Source: Sanguibacter keddieii DSM 10542 (lineage in GTDB: Bacteria > Actinomycetota > Actinomycetes > Actinomycetales > Cellulomonadaceae). Taken from it: a DNA stretch of 64,000 bases. A program made the position numbers and the translations under genes. This document shows, in pieces, positions 7,498 to 15,671 of the stretch. Within the stretch, counting starts at the first letter, position 1. Every line of letters begins with the position of its first letter. A model generated the notes under the pieces. The model was not told the origin of the DNA, made no database searches, and worked only from the letters and a program-made list of their open reading frames with translations. The DNA lies in the NCBI RefSeq assembly GCF_000024925.1, contig NC_013521.1, forward strand, positions 372,001 through 436,000. Direction: 5' to 3'.

Positions 7498-9719
7498 GAC
7501 AGCACCTCCGACGACAGGTCCGCGAGACCGGCGAGCGGGCGGAGGTCGACGACGTCGACTACACCGTCGTACCAGCGGACCTCGACCGCCCGGGCGTCGC
7601 CGGTGCCCACGACCGCGACGCGCACGACGTCCGACGCGTCCTCGGGCGAGACCGCGGTGTCGCCGGACGCCGTGCTGCCCGGCTGCACGTCGCCTGACGA
7701 CGCGCCGCCTGACGACGCGCCGCCCGACAAGGTCACGAGCGCCGCGCACGGCTGGCCCTCGGCGAGGACCGACCCCGTCGCAGCCCACGGCGTCGCAGAC
7801 CCTGCGCCCAGCGGGTCCGCCCCGGTGCGGCGCTGGCTCCCGACGTCGTCGAGGCTCAGGAGCGACCGGACGGTCGACGTCACCCCGTCGCTCCGGACGA
7901 CGCGCACCCACCCGGGTCCGGACTCGACCTCGAGCTCGTCGGCGGCCAGCGCCCACCCGCCGACCCGCAGGCGCCACGGCCCGGGGTCGTGGGGCCAGGC
8001 GGTGTCGTCGTCGAGCGGGCCGTCAGGTCGTCGGCCGGTCACCGCGGGTGCCGCGTCCCACCAGGCGATGCGCACCTCGTGCGGTCCGCGGACCACAGAG
8101 GCCGTCGTGAGGGTGGGGCCGCGCCGCAGGGAGGCCCAGGTCGAGGCGTCTCCAGCACCGTCGTCGTGCGCGGTGTCGTGGCCGCCCTCGTCGGCGCTGC
8201 TCCCCGCCCCGGGCAGGTCGAGCCAGTGCACCCGGGACCGGGAGACGGCGACGTGCTCGTCGAGGCGGACCCGGACGATCCCGTCGCGGTGCGACGGACG
8301 GCCACGACCGTCGAGGAGCGCGACGTGCGACTCGACCGGGGCGGCGATCGCGTCGGGTGACAGCTGAGGGGACGTCACCGTCGAGTAGCCGTGGCGCCGG
8401 TACCAGGGATCGTCGGCGCGCGGCTCTGCCGGGTGCTCGAGCATCCTGTCGGAGCCGTGGTTGTGCACGCGGACGATCCCGTCGGCGACGGTCGACGACA
8501 CGAGCCAGCCGGGTGCGGGCAGCAGGGTCACCGTGTCTCGCCGCCAGGCGTCCGGCACCGCAGGCTCGGCCGTCCAGACCTCGTGGTCGGCGGGGAGCAG
8601 CAGCCCGAGGAACCCCTTCGACGCCCAGTACGTCGACCCGCCACCGGTGTACAGCTGGCGGACGCGCTCGAACCGCCCGTGCCAGCCGACGCTCAGCAGC
8701 CCGTCGGCGTCGACCGCGCCACGGCTGACGAAGTGCTCGGCGACGGCCGACGTCAGGGTGCGGGTCTGGCCCGCGGCCAGCGGCGTCGCATCGGCGAGGG
8801 CCCCGGCCCAGAAGGGTGCGAGCATCCCCCAGCGGTAGGTGACCGACCGGCCCTGGAGCAGCGGGGCGCCGTCGGCGCCCACCAGGTGCTGGGCCTGCCC
8901 GAGGTAGGCATGCAGGCGCTCGGCGTGGTGCGCCTCGAGCGGCTGCCCCACCATCCGTGCGCGCATCAGGGGGTACAGGTGCCAGGCCCACCCGGCGTAC
9001 CAGTCGTAGGACTGCCGGCGTCCGTCGCGTCCCCGCCCGTCGGAGTACCAGCCGTCGCCGACGTACAGCGACTCCTGGATCTCGGTGCAGCGGTCGAGGT
9101 CGGCCTGGTCCCACGGGCCGCCGACCTGCGCGAGGAAGGTCTCGATGACGACCTGGAACCACGTCCAGTTGTTGCGGTACCCGCTCGTCCCCACGATGTC
9201 GCCCAGCCACGCGACCACCCGCTCCTGTGTGCCGGCGTCGAGGCGGTCCCACAGCCACGGGCGCGTCTCGGACAGCCCGACGGCGATCGACGCGGCCTCG
9301 ACCACGGCCTGGCGTCGCTCCGGGATGCGGGGCCAGCGCTCGGGGCTCGCCGGGTCCGTCCCGTGCCGCAGACCCTCGGCGAACCTGTCGAGCAGGCCGT
9401 GCGGGTCGTCGCCGTCGGCGCCGCGCAGCCGCAGCGCTGCGAGGAAGAAGGTGCGGGCGAAGCCCTCGAGACCGTCGCTCCACCGCCCCGACGCGCTCAC
9501 CGGCCCGGGCAGGTGGATCAGTGCACGGCCGGGGGACACGTGCGGCTCGGTCGCCGCGAGCAGGGCGTCGGCGAGGTCGACCCAGTGCTGGCGGTCCCAC
9601 GTCGTCGCGGTCGTGAGCGCAGTGGTCGCCAGCGCCGCGGTCGAGGGCGACGTGCCACCTCCGGGCGCAGCAGCGGGGATCAGCGGGTCACGGGTGCGGG
9701 CGTCGTCGGTCGCAGTCAC
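7494..9719 (-). CDS. DUF2264 domain-containing protein
   Basis: This is a 741-residue protein without signal peptide or membrane segment. The N-terminal two-thirds (DRQHWVDLADALL, WSDGLEGFARTFFLAALRL, YRNNWTWFQVVIETFLAQ, DGWYSDGRGRDGRRQSYDWY) is rich in paired helices and aromatic residues, as in DUF2264 proteins, which look like an alpha/alpha toroid. The C-terminal part is beta-rich. That architecture fits a polysaccharide-active or sugar-modifying enzyme, but no activity can be assigned with certainty. Start is GTG at 9719. It is divergent from the DeoR/LacI-type regulator, with a candidate operator between them, and is coupled to the downstream dehydrogenase. Confidence 0.85.
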   Translation of the reverse strand: MTATDDARTRDPLIPAAAPGGGTSPSTAALATTALTTATTWDRQHWVDLADALLAATEPHVSPGRALIHLPGPVSASGRWSDGLEGFARTFFLAALRLRGADGDDPHGLLDRFAEGLRHGTDPASPERWPRIPERRQAVVEAASIAVGLSETRPWLWDRLDAGTQERVVAWLGDIVGTSGYRNNWTWFQVVIETFLAQVGGPWDQADLDRCTEIQESLYVGDGWYSDGRGRDGRRQSYDWYAGWAWHLYPLMRARMVGQPLEAHHAERLHAYLGQAQHLVGADGAPLLQGRSVTYRWGMLAPFWAGALADATPLAAGQTRTLTSAVAEHFVSRGAVDADGLLSVGWHGRFERVRQLYTGGGSTYWASKGFLGLLLPADHEVWTAEPAVPDAWRRDTVTLLPAPGWLVSSTVADGIVRVHNHGSDRMLEHPAEPRADDPWYRRHGYSTVTSPQLSPDAIAAPVESHVALLDGRGRPSHRDGIVRVRLDEHVAVSRSRVHWLDLPGAGSSADEGGHDTAHDDGAGDASTWASLRRGPTLTTASVVRGPHEVRIAWWDAAPAVTGRRPDGPLDDDTAWPHDPGPWRLRVGGWALAADELEVESGPGWVRVVRSDGVTSTVRSLLSLDDVGSQRRTGADPLGAGSATPWAATGSVLAEGQPCAALVTLSGGASSGGASSGDVQPGSTASGDTAVSPEDASDVVRVAVVGTGDARAVEVRWYDGVVDVVDLRPLAGLADLSSEVLS

Positions 9720-9761
9720 CCGGCCAGTCTGCGTACGCGCGAGTCGAGACGGTCAGGTGCG

Positions 9762-9776
9762 GACATTTTCGATCAC
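9762..9776. promoter_or_regulatory. candidate operator O1 of the DeoR/LacI-type regulator
   Basis: GACATTTTCGATCAC lies between the divergent DUF2264 and regulator genes. Its pattern GACA-WWWW-CG-W-TCAC recurs in inverted orientation at 10952-10966, upstream of the solute-binding protein. Ten of 15 positions are identical and the other five are A/T in both. Confidence 0.5.
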
Positions 9777-9833
9777 TACCCGTGCAGACCCGCTAGGGTG
9801 CGGACCACCAGTCGACGAGGACGGGAGACACCG

Positions 9834-10955
9834 GTGGACCTGCCCCGAGCACGCCACGAGTACCTGCTGCGCGAGGTCGAGCTGCGCGGCAGCGTCCGGT
9901 CCGCGCAGGCCGCCACGCACCTCGGGGTCTCCGAGGTCACCGTGCGCCGCGACATCGCCGCCCTCGACCGCGACGGCCGACTCGTCCGCGTGCACGGCGG
10001 CGCGATCGCCGCCCGCTCCACCCGCGCACCCACCGCCGCCCGGGCGCTCGTCGGCGTCGTCGTGCCGAGCACCACCGCCCACTTCCCGCAGATGGTCCGC
10101 GGCATGGAGGCCCTCGCGCCCTCCCTCCACGCCCGCCTCGTCCTCGGTGTCTCCCACTACCGACCCGAGGTCGAGGAGGCCCAGACGGAACGCCTCCTCG
10201 CGCTCGGCGTCTCCGGCCTGGTGCTCGCCCCCACCCTCCGCGACCGCGACGAGGCCCAGCTCGGCCGCTGGCTCGCGACGCTCACCGTGCCCGTCGTCCT
10301 CGTCGAGCGCCGCGTCGAGCCGCCCGGCGCCCGCGAGCTCGACCTCGCCCGCACCGACCACGCGCACGGCGCCGTGATCGCCGTCGAGCACCTCGCCCGC
10401 CTGGGGCACACGCGGGTCGCGCTCGCGGTCTACGACCGCACGCCCACGGCACCCTGGATCCGCCAGGGTCACGCCGACGCCGTCGCCCGGCTCGGGCTCG
10501 ACGCCGCGCCGGACACGTCCCTGCCCAAGGGGTACGACGACCCGGCCGAGCTCGCCCAGGCCCTCGAGGCGCTGCTCGACGACTGCGCCGCGACGGGCAC
10601 CCGCGCCGTCCTGGTGCACACCGACGACCACGCCGCGCGCCTCGTCGAGACCGCCCTCGACCGCGGGATGCGGGTGCCCGAGGACCTCGCGGTCGTCGCC
10701 TACGACGACGAGAACGCGGAGCTCGCCGCCGTCCCGCTCACCGCTGTGACCCCGCCGCGGCGCGAGGTGGGGCGCGAGGCGCTGCGGCTCGTCCTCGACC
10801 GGGTGGGTGATGTCGGGCAGGGCGAGGGCGTGCGCGCGTCCCGGCACGTCGAGCTGCTGCCGCGCCTCACAGTGCGCGAGTCCTGCGGCGCCGCGCTGGG
10901 CGGTGCTGCACCGGACGGCGCCGGGCTGACTGGTCCGGTGGCACGTCGTTCGTGA
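9834..10955 (+). CDS. transcriptional regulator with DeoR-type HTH and LacI-type sugar-binding domain
   Basis: From GTG 9834 the protein has 373 residues. Residues about 5-60 form a DeoR-type winged helix (GSVRSAQAATHLGVSEVTVRRDIAALDRDGRLVRVHGGA). The rest is a periplasmic-binding-protein-like effector domain of the LacI class (LVGVVVPSTTAHFPQMVRGM, RTDHAHGAVIAVEHLARLGHTRVAL, VPEDLAVVAYDDENAELAAVPLTAV). Such hybrids bind a sugar effector and act as local repressors. It is divergent from the DUF2264/dehydrogenase operon and precedes the solute-binding lipoprotein. The shared 15-bp motif at both promoters supports control of both sides. Confidence 0.88.
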   Translation: MDLPRARHEYLLREVELRGSVRSAQAATHLGVSEVTVRRDIAALDRDGRLVRVHGGAIAARSTRAPTAARALVGVVVPSTTAHFPQMVRGMEALAPSLHARLVLGVSHYRPEVEEAQTERLLALGVSGLVLAPTLRDRDEAQLGRWLATLTVPVVLVERRVEPPGARELDLARTDHAHGAVIAVEHLARLGHTRVALAVYDRTPTAPWIRQGHADAVARLGLDAAPDTSLPKGYDDPAELAQALEALLDDCAATGTRAVLVHTDDHAARLVETALDRGMRVPEDLAVVAYDDENAELAAVPLTAVTPPRREVGREALRLVLDRVGDVGQGEGVRASRHVELLPRLTVRESCGAALGGAAPDGAGLTGPVARRS

Positions 10956-10966
10956 ACGTTTTTGTC
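10952..10966. promoter_or_regulatory. candidate operator O2 of the DeoR/LacI-type regulator
   Basis: GTGAACGTTTTTGTC is the inverse form of the O1 pattern (GACAAAAACGTTCAC on the minus strand). It overlaps the stop codon of the regulator and lies about 95 bp before the binding-protein start, so it could control a promoter in the 106-bp gap. Confidence 0.5.
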
Positions 10967-11061
10967 GGTTCTCGTCCGTGCGCGTCGCGGCCGGTGCCAC
11001 GATGCCAGCGGCGGTGCAGCGACATCCGCGGTGCAGCGACGTACTGAGCAAGGAGGCTCAT

Positions 11062-12393
11062 ATGAGGCGACCACACGCACGAGCGACGACAGGACCCACC
11101 GTCTCGGCGGCAGGCCGGGCGACCCGACGAGCGCGGACGGCCGTGGCCGGTGCCCTGGCCGTGGTGCTCCTGACGGCAGGGTGCTCCAGCGGCGACGCCG
11201 ACGCCGGCGGCAAGACGGTCATCGACTTCACGTGGTGGGGCGACGTGTCCCGCGCCGAGCGCTACGAGGAGGCCGTGGCGGTCTTCGAGAAGGAGAACCC
11301 CGACATCGACGTCCGCACCAGCTACGGCGCGTGGGACAGCTACTGGTCCTCGCGCAACGTCGAGGCCGCGAGCGGGAACCTGCCCGACGTCATGCAGATG
11401 GACATCGCCTACGTCACCGAGTACGGCTCGACCGGGCGCCTCGCGCCCCTCGACGAGCACATCGGCAGCACCATCGACGTGAGCACCCTGCCCGACACCC
11501 TCCTGCCCACCGGGCAGATCGACGGGACCACCGTCGCGATCCCCACGAGCACCGCGACGCTCGCGACCATGGTCAACACCGACCTCTTCACCGAGCTCGG
11601 CGTCGACGTCCCGACCGAGCCGCTCACCTGGGACGAGTACGACACGCTCCTCGGCGACCTCGCGACCGCCGGTGCGTCCGGCGACCCGACGGTCTACGGG
11701 TCGGTCGACTACACGCAGATCTTCTGGCTGTTCCAGATCTGGCTCGGCCAGCAGGGCAAGACGATGTTCGACGGCGACGCCCTCGGCTTCGACGAGTCCG
11801 ACCTCGCCACCTGGTGGGAGCGCGCGCAGCCCTTGCACGCGGACGGCACCTTCATGCCGCCGGCGCGCCTCACCCAGCTCGAGGGCGTCGACGCCCTCGG
11901 CATCGGGGAGACCGCGTCGGAGATCAGCTGGGACAACTTCCTGGTGCGCTTCAGCGAGGGCAGCCGCAGCGGCACCCTCGAGCTGCTGCAGCCGCCCGCC
12001 GACGACCCCGACCAGTCCGGGCTGTTCCTCAAGCCGTCGCTGCTGCTGTCGGTGGGGGCGAACACGGAGCACCCCGAGGAGTCGGCGAAGCTGGTCGACT
12101 TCCTCACCAACAGCCCCGAGGTCGGCGAGATCTTCGGGATGTCGCGGGGCGTCCCGTCGTCGAGCAGTGCCATCGAGGGCTTCGAGCCCGAGGGCCTCGA
12201 CCTGCAGATCCTCGAGTACGAGCAGTCCCTCGAGCCGTACCTCACCAGCTCCCCGCCGCCGCCCGTCTCGGGCTTCGGCACCCTCGAGTCCACGTTCGTC
12301 CGCCTCAGCGAGGAGCTCGGCTACGGGACGATGACGGTCGACCAGGCCGTCGAGCAGTGGTTCGCCGAGGCCGAGAGCGTCCTGGCGAGCTGA
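11062..12393 (+). CDS. ABC transporter extracellular sugar-binding lipoprotein (no adjacent permease)
   Basis: This 443-residue family 1 solute-binding protein starts at ATG 11062 behind AAGGAGG. The signal peptide ends in the lipobox LLTAGC (Cys 41), so the mature protein is a lipoprotein on the outer face of the membrane. FTWWGDVSRAERYEEAVAVF and LPDVMQMDIAYVTEYGSTG are typical of carbohydrate-binding members such as maltose or oligosaccharide binders. Permease genes normally follow, but here the next gene is a convergent PIN toxin after a 24-bp gap. The permeases must be elsewhere or have been lost. Its promoter carries the candidate operator of the preceding regulator. Confidence 0.9.
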   Translation: MRRPHARATTGPTVSAAGRATRRARTAVAGALAVVLLTAGCSSGDADAGGKTVIDFTWWGDVSRAERYEEAVAVFEKENPDIDVRTSYGAWDSYWSSRNVEAASGNLPDVMQMDIAYVTEYGSTGRLAPLDEHIGSTIDVSTLPDTLLPTGQIDGTTVAIPTSTATLATMVNTDLFTELGVDVPTEPLTWDEYDTLLGDLATAGASGDPTVYGSVDYTQIFWLFQIWLGQQGKTMFDGDALGFDESDLATWWERAQPLHADGTFMPPARLTQLEGVDALGIGETASEISWDNFLVRFSEGSRSGTLELLQPPADDPDQSGLFLKPSLLLSVGANTEHPEESAKLVDFLTNSPEVGEIFGMSRGVPSSSSAIEGFEPEGLDLQILEYEQSLEPYLTSSPPPPVSGFGTLESTFVRLSEELGYGTMTVDQAVEQWFAEAESVLAS

Positions 12394-12417
12394 GTGCGGC
12401 TGTCCGACGCGCCGTCG

Positions 12418-12990
12418 TCAGCCCACCCGACGCAGGAGGCTGACGGCGGCGGACATGCCGTAGCGGACGTCCAAGATGTCCAGGAGCTGGTCGACGGTCC
12501 GCGGCGTCCGGACGGACCGGATGGAGATCTCGACCAGCGCTCGTCGCGCGAGCGCCGGCGAGACCTCCACCGTCTCGAGCGCGAAGTCCCGAGGTGTGAC
12601 CACCTGGACACCTGATGGCATCTTCTCGACCGGGAGGTCTCGGAGGTTGTCCGTGACGATCACCCCAGCCCCGCCGACGACCGCTGCGGCAACCAGGTGC
12701 TCGTCATCGATGTCCGGCAGCCCGAAGGTGCCCTCGAGCGGTTCCCAGCCGGAGACGCAGGCGTCGTCGAAGGCTCGACGCATCGCGCCGACGAGATGGC
12801 GCGCCGCGGCGTCGGCGCCTTCAGGGTCTGCTCCGCGGCCGACGAGCTTTCGGGTCTCGTGCTCCTGCAGCTCAGCGAGGACGGCCGACGACCACAGCGG
12901 CCGGTACAGTCCTTCGGCTGCGAGGCTGAGCAAGAAGTCGCGCTGGAGGCTGGGCCAGAGGACACAGGTGTCGAGGACCGCGGCGAACAC
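12418..12990 (-). CDS. PIN-domain ribonuclease toxin
   Basis: This 190-residue protein starts MFAAVLDTCVLWPSLQRDF with the first acidic residue of the PIN active site at D7. Further conserved acids appear in SSAVLAELQEHE, LPDIDDEHLVAAAVVGGA and VIVTDNLRDLP. PIN toxins of the VapC type cleave RNA with Mg2+. It lies 13 bp after the helix-turn-helix gene on the same strand, the usual antitoxin-then-toxin order. It is longer than classical VapC (about 130 residues), with an extra C-terminal region after residue 140. Confidence 0.82.
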   Translation of the reverse strand: MFAAVLDTCVLWPSLQRDFLLSLAAEGLYRPLWSSAVLAELQEHETRKLVGRGADPEGADAAARHLVGAMRRAFDDACVSGWEPLEGTFGLPDIDDEHLVAAAVVGGAGVIVTDNLRDLPVEKMPSGVQVVTPRDFALETVEVSPALARRALVEISIRSVRTPRTVDQLLDILDVRYGMSAAVSLLRRVG

Positions 12991-13003
12991 GCGCAGCTCG
13001 GCT

Positions 13004-13558
13004 CTACTGCCCTGACTCGGTCATGGCTGCGCGACGGCGTCTCGCCACGGTGCTGCGGACGTCACGCAGCTGGGCGAGCGCCTCTCCCGGGTCATCGTCG
13101 TCGATCTCGATCGAGGTGGCCGCGAGGACGTCGTACTGGTGCTGGCGTCGTCGCTCTCGGTAGTCGAGCACGTCGCGGAGCAGGAGCTGGCGCCGAGTCC
13201 CAGGGCGCTCCGCAGGGAGCTCTCCGCTGTCGATCAGACGGACCACGGTCGGCCGTGAGACGCCGAGCAGGTCCGCAGCCTGCTGTGTGGTGAGCGTCGT
13301 CGACCGCGGCGCGATCGTGACTGCCCGGCCGGCTGTCAGCGCATCGACGACCTGGTGCAGCAGGTGGTACATCGACTCCGGCAGCTCGACCTGGTCGCCC
13401 TCCCCGTCGCCGACGAGAAGGTACCGCTGCGGGACCGTGCCGTGCTTGCGCTCGTGCGCCTCCAGGAAGCTGTGAACCTCGGCGAGCTCACCGGCCTGGC
13501 TGGGGAGGAATGTCTGCTCTACGAGCTCAGCTCCGGACACGGGCATCTCCTTCGTCAT
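13004..13558 (-). CDS. excisionase-type helix-turn-helix protein, probable antitoxin of the PIN toxin
   Basis: The 184-residue reading starts at ATG 13558; an internal ATG at 13546 would give 180 residues. The central HTH (TLTTQQAADLLGVSRPTVVRLIDSGELPAERPGTRRQLLLRDVLDY) belongs to the MerR/excisionase-like class. The C-terminal tail is charged (ATSIEIDDDDPGEALAQLRDVRS), as expected of a toxin-neutralising segment. It precedes the PIN gene by 13 bp on the same strand. Repeated GTTCGTA motifs just upstream may be its own binding site. Confidence 0.8.
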   Translation of the reverse strand: MTKEMPVSGAELVEQTFLPSQAGELAEVHSFLEAHERKHGTVPQRYLLVGDGEGDQVELPESMYHLLHQVVDALTAGRAVTIAPRSTTLTTQQAADLLGVSRPTVVRLIDSGELPAERPGTRRQLLLRDVLDYRERRRQHQYDVLAATSIEIDDDDPGEALAQLRDVRSTVARRRRAAMTESGQ

Positions 13559-13570
13559 CGTCGAACACAG

Positions 13571-13596
13571 CGTACTGGTGTTCGTAACGTTCGTAC
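13571..13596. promoter_or_regulatory. candidate operator of the PIN/HTH toxin-antitoxin pair
   Basis: GTTCGTA occurs at 13580-13586 and 13589-13595, nine bases apart, inside a segment bounded by CGTAC on both sides. It lies just upstream of the HTH start, where an autoregulatory operator would be expected. Confidence 0.35.
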
Positions 13597-13716
13597 AGCG
13601 CCTCTGGTGGTGATGGGGGTGTGGCGAGCTGACGTCTTGTCCGCATCGCGAGCACGTAACGACCAGCAGGTGTGCGCGGGGTGGCGTGCGGGGCTGCGGG
13701 CGCGCACGCTGCACCC

Positions 13717-14481
13717 GTGACAGACGAGAGCACGCCCCCCGCCGCCGCGCCCACCCCGAGCACGACGACGGGCGACGCGCCGCTCGCACCGGACCCCTCC
13801 GTCGGTCCTGGCGTCGCCGCCACCTCCGACGGGGTCGGCGCACCCGTGCACGACGGGGCGCCCGTCCCCGACCCGGTCGCGGAGCTCGTCACCCGCCCGC
13901 ACCGCCTGGTCGAGGACGTCGTCGCCCTGCTCATCGGGTCCCTGGCGCTGTCCTTCGGGCTCATGCTGCTCAAGGACGTCGGCGGCGTCTCCGGCGGGAT
14001 CGCAGGCATCGCGTTCCTCGTCAACTACTCGACGGGCTGGTCCTTCGGTCTCGTCTTCTTCCTCATCAACCTGCCGTTCTACGCCCTCGCGATCATCCGC
14101 ATGGGCTGGCCCTTCACCATCAAGACCTTCACCGTCGTCGCGCTCATCTCGGTCCTCACGAGCTTCCACGCGGCGAACATCACCATCGAGCACATGACGC
14201 CGTTCTACGCCTGCGCCCTCGGTGGCATGTTCATGGGCCTGGCGTTCCTCGCGCTGTTCCGCCACGGGGCGAGCGCCGGCGGGCTCGGCATCTTCGTGTT
14301 CTACCTGCAGGACCGCTTCGGCCTCAGCGCCGGCGTCGTCCAGCTGTGCTTCGACGCCGTGATCGTCCTCTGCGCGCTGTTCGTCGCCGACGTCCCCACG
14401 GTCCTCGCCTCGGTGCTCGGCGTGGTCGTCCTCAACGTCATCCTCGCCATGAACCACCGCCCCGGGCGCTACCGGGCCTGA
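13717..14481 (+). CDS. YitT family membrane protein
   Basis: From GTG 13717 the protein has 254 residues. An unusual Pro/Ala/Thr-rich, low-complexity N-terminal tail of about 55 residues precedes five to six hydrophobic helices (DVVALLIGSLALSFGLMLL, GVSGGIAGIAFLVNYSTGW, GLVFFLINLPFYALAIIRMG). The sequence GGVSGGIAGIAFL is characteristic of YitT/DUF161 membrane proteins. These lack a clear function, though an uptake or permease role is often proposed. It is divergent from the toxin-antitoxin pair and convergent with the lipoprotein gene. Confidence 0.85.
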   Translation: MTDESTPPAAAPTPSTTTGDAPLAPDPSVGPGVAATSDGVGAPVHDGAPVPDPVAELVTRPHRLVEDVVALLIGSLALSFGLMLLKDVGGVSGGIAGIAFLVNYSTGWSFGLVFFLINLPFYALAIIRMGWPFTIKTFTVVALISVLTSFHAANITIEHMTPFYACALGGMFMGLAFLALFRHGASAGGLGIFVFYLQDRFGLSAGVVQLCFDAVIVLCALFVADVPTVLASVLGVVVLNVILAMNHRPGRYRA

Positions 14482-14526
14482 GAGCCGGACTGCCACGGGC
14501 AGCGCCGCCGCGAGCGCGGACCGGCG

Positions 14527-15501
14527 CTAGGCCTCCGGGTCGAGGGTCGCCACCAGCGTCCCGGTGTTGTCTCGTGCGAGCTCCCCGGTCAGGGTCACCT
14601 CCACCTCCGCCGGGGTGCCGTCGACGGTGATGGCGAGCGCGCCGGGCTGTGCCTCGAAGCGCCACGTCTCGCCGTCGTCGGTCCAGAGCCGGTCGAGCAC
14701 GGCGACCGGTGCGGCAGCCACGGCCTGCACCGACCCTGGGTCTGCTCCGGCGAGGGCTGAGGGGCAGGACGGGTCGGTGAGGTCGGAGTCGAGGCACGCG
14801 TCGAGCGCGTCGACGAAGGCCTCGCCAGCCTCGCCGGAGAGCAGGTTGAAGCCGAGCGTGGGGACGGCCTCGAGAGCGCTGAGGTCGTCGGTGCCGATGG
14901 TCTGCTGCTCGGGTACCCGCTGGATGACGTGCTCGGACCGCTCGAGCACCCCGGTCGGGTCGACGATCGTCACGTCGTGGCTGCCGGGCGGCATGACGAC
15001 GTGCGCCTGGCTGTCGACGACGGGGACCCGGCAGGTGTCGTCGACGACGACCTCGGCGACGGTGGGGCCGTCGAAGGTGACGGTGACGGCGTAGGACTCG
15101 GGGAGGGCGGGGCTCCACCGACCGAGGACCTGGGTGAGCTCGAGGACCTCCTCCTGCGGGCCGCCGAGGGAGTACCGGACCTCGGCCGTCGCGGTGTCGC
15201 CGGTGACGGTCACGTCGCCGACCTCGGGGAGCACGAAGGGCATGGTCGTCTCGGCGTCCTGGAAGAGGTCGGGGCAGGCGAGCGACGACCGCTCCTCCGA
15301 GGTGAGCGTGAGTGCCTCGGCGAAGTTCCCGGCGGCGACGGTGCTGATGAAGGTCTCGACGTCGTCGATGACCTTCTGCTCGATCGTGGCCGGCCCTTCG
15401 ACGGGTTGCTCGGAGGACTGGGTGCACCCCGCGGTCGCCAGGACGAGCGCGGTCAGAGCCACAGCGGTCACGGCGGTCGAGGCGTGCTGGTGGCGGGCCA
15501 T
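14527..15501 (-). CDS. secreted lipoprotein of unknown function
   Basis: This 324-residue protein has a signal peptide with lipobox LATAGC (Cys 26). After a short linker it begins PATIEQKVIDDVETFISTVAAGNFAEAL, which looks like an NTF2- or DUF4878-like helical start, followed by beta-rich segments (VTVTGDTATAEVRYSLGG) that may form two or three small domains. Two cysteine pairs (SLACPDLF and DDTCRVPV; DACLDSDLTDPSC) could form disulfides outside the membrane. I do not recognise a specific family. It is divergent from the ABC operon starting at 15672 and may share regulation with it. Confidence 0.75.
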   Translation of the reverse strand: MARHQHASTAVTAVALTALVLATAGCTQSSEQPVEGPATIEQKVIDDVETFISTVAAGNFAEALTLTSEERSSLACPDLFQDAETTMPFVLPEVGDVTVTGDTATAEVRYSLGGPQEEVLELTQVLGRWSPALPESYAVTVTFDGPTVAEVVVDDTCRVPVVDSQAHVVMPPGSHDVTIVDPTGVLERSEHVIQRVPEQQTIGTDDLSALEAVPTLGFNLLSGEAGEAFVDALDACLDSDLTDPSCPSALAGADPGSVQAVAAAPVAVLDRLWTDDGETWRFEAQPGALAITVDGTPAEVEVTLTGELARDNTGTLVATLDPEA

Positions 15502-15538
15502 CGTCGGAGCATAGCGAAGCGCCTCTCGTGCCTGGTCT

Positions 15539-15558
15539 CCTCCTCCTCGAGGAGGAGG
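15539..15558. promoter_or_regulatory. perfect 20-bp palindrome between divergent lipoprotein and ABC genes
   Basis: CCTCCTCCTC is followed directly by its reverse complement GAGGAGGAGG with no spacer. It is 38 bp upstream of the lipoprotein start and about 113 bp upstream of the ABC operon. It may be an operator for the two-component system encoded in that operon, or low-complexity sequence. Confidence 0.4.
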
Positions 15559-15671
15559 TCGAGCCCGCGCGGATCTCGGTCTGCGGCAGGTGCCGTGGCC
15601 TCTACCTCTCTCCGTAGCGTCGACGTCAGGCAGGCCAACACCGGTGCGGGCCGCGACACGTCAGGAGAGTC

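Noticed and set aside
8391-9833. Long plus-strand extension upstream of the DeoR/LacI regulator
   Set aside because: It is antisense to the DUF2264 gene; the HTH starts only after GTG 9834, as in the family.
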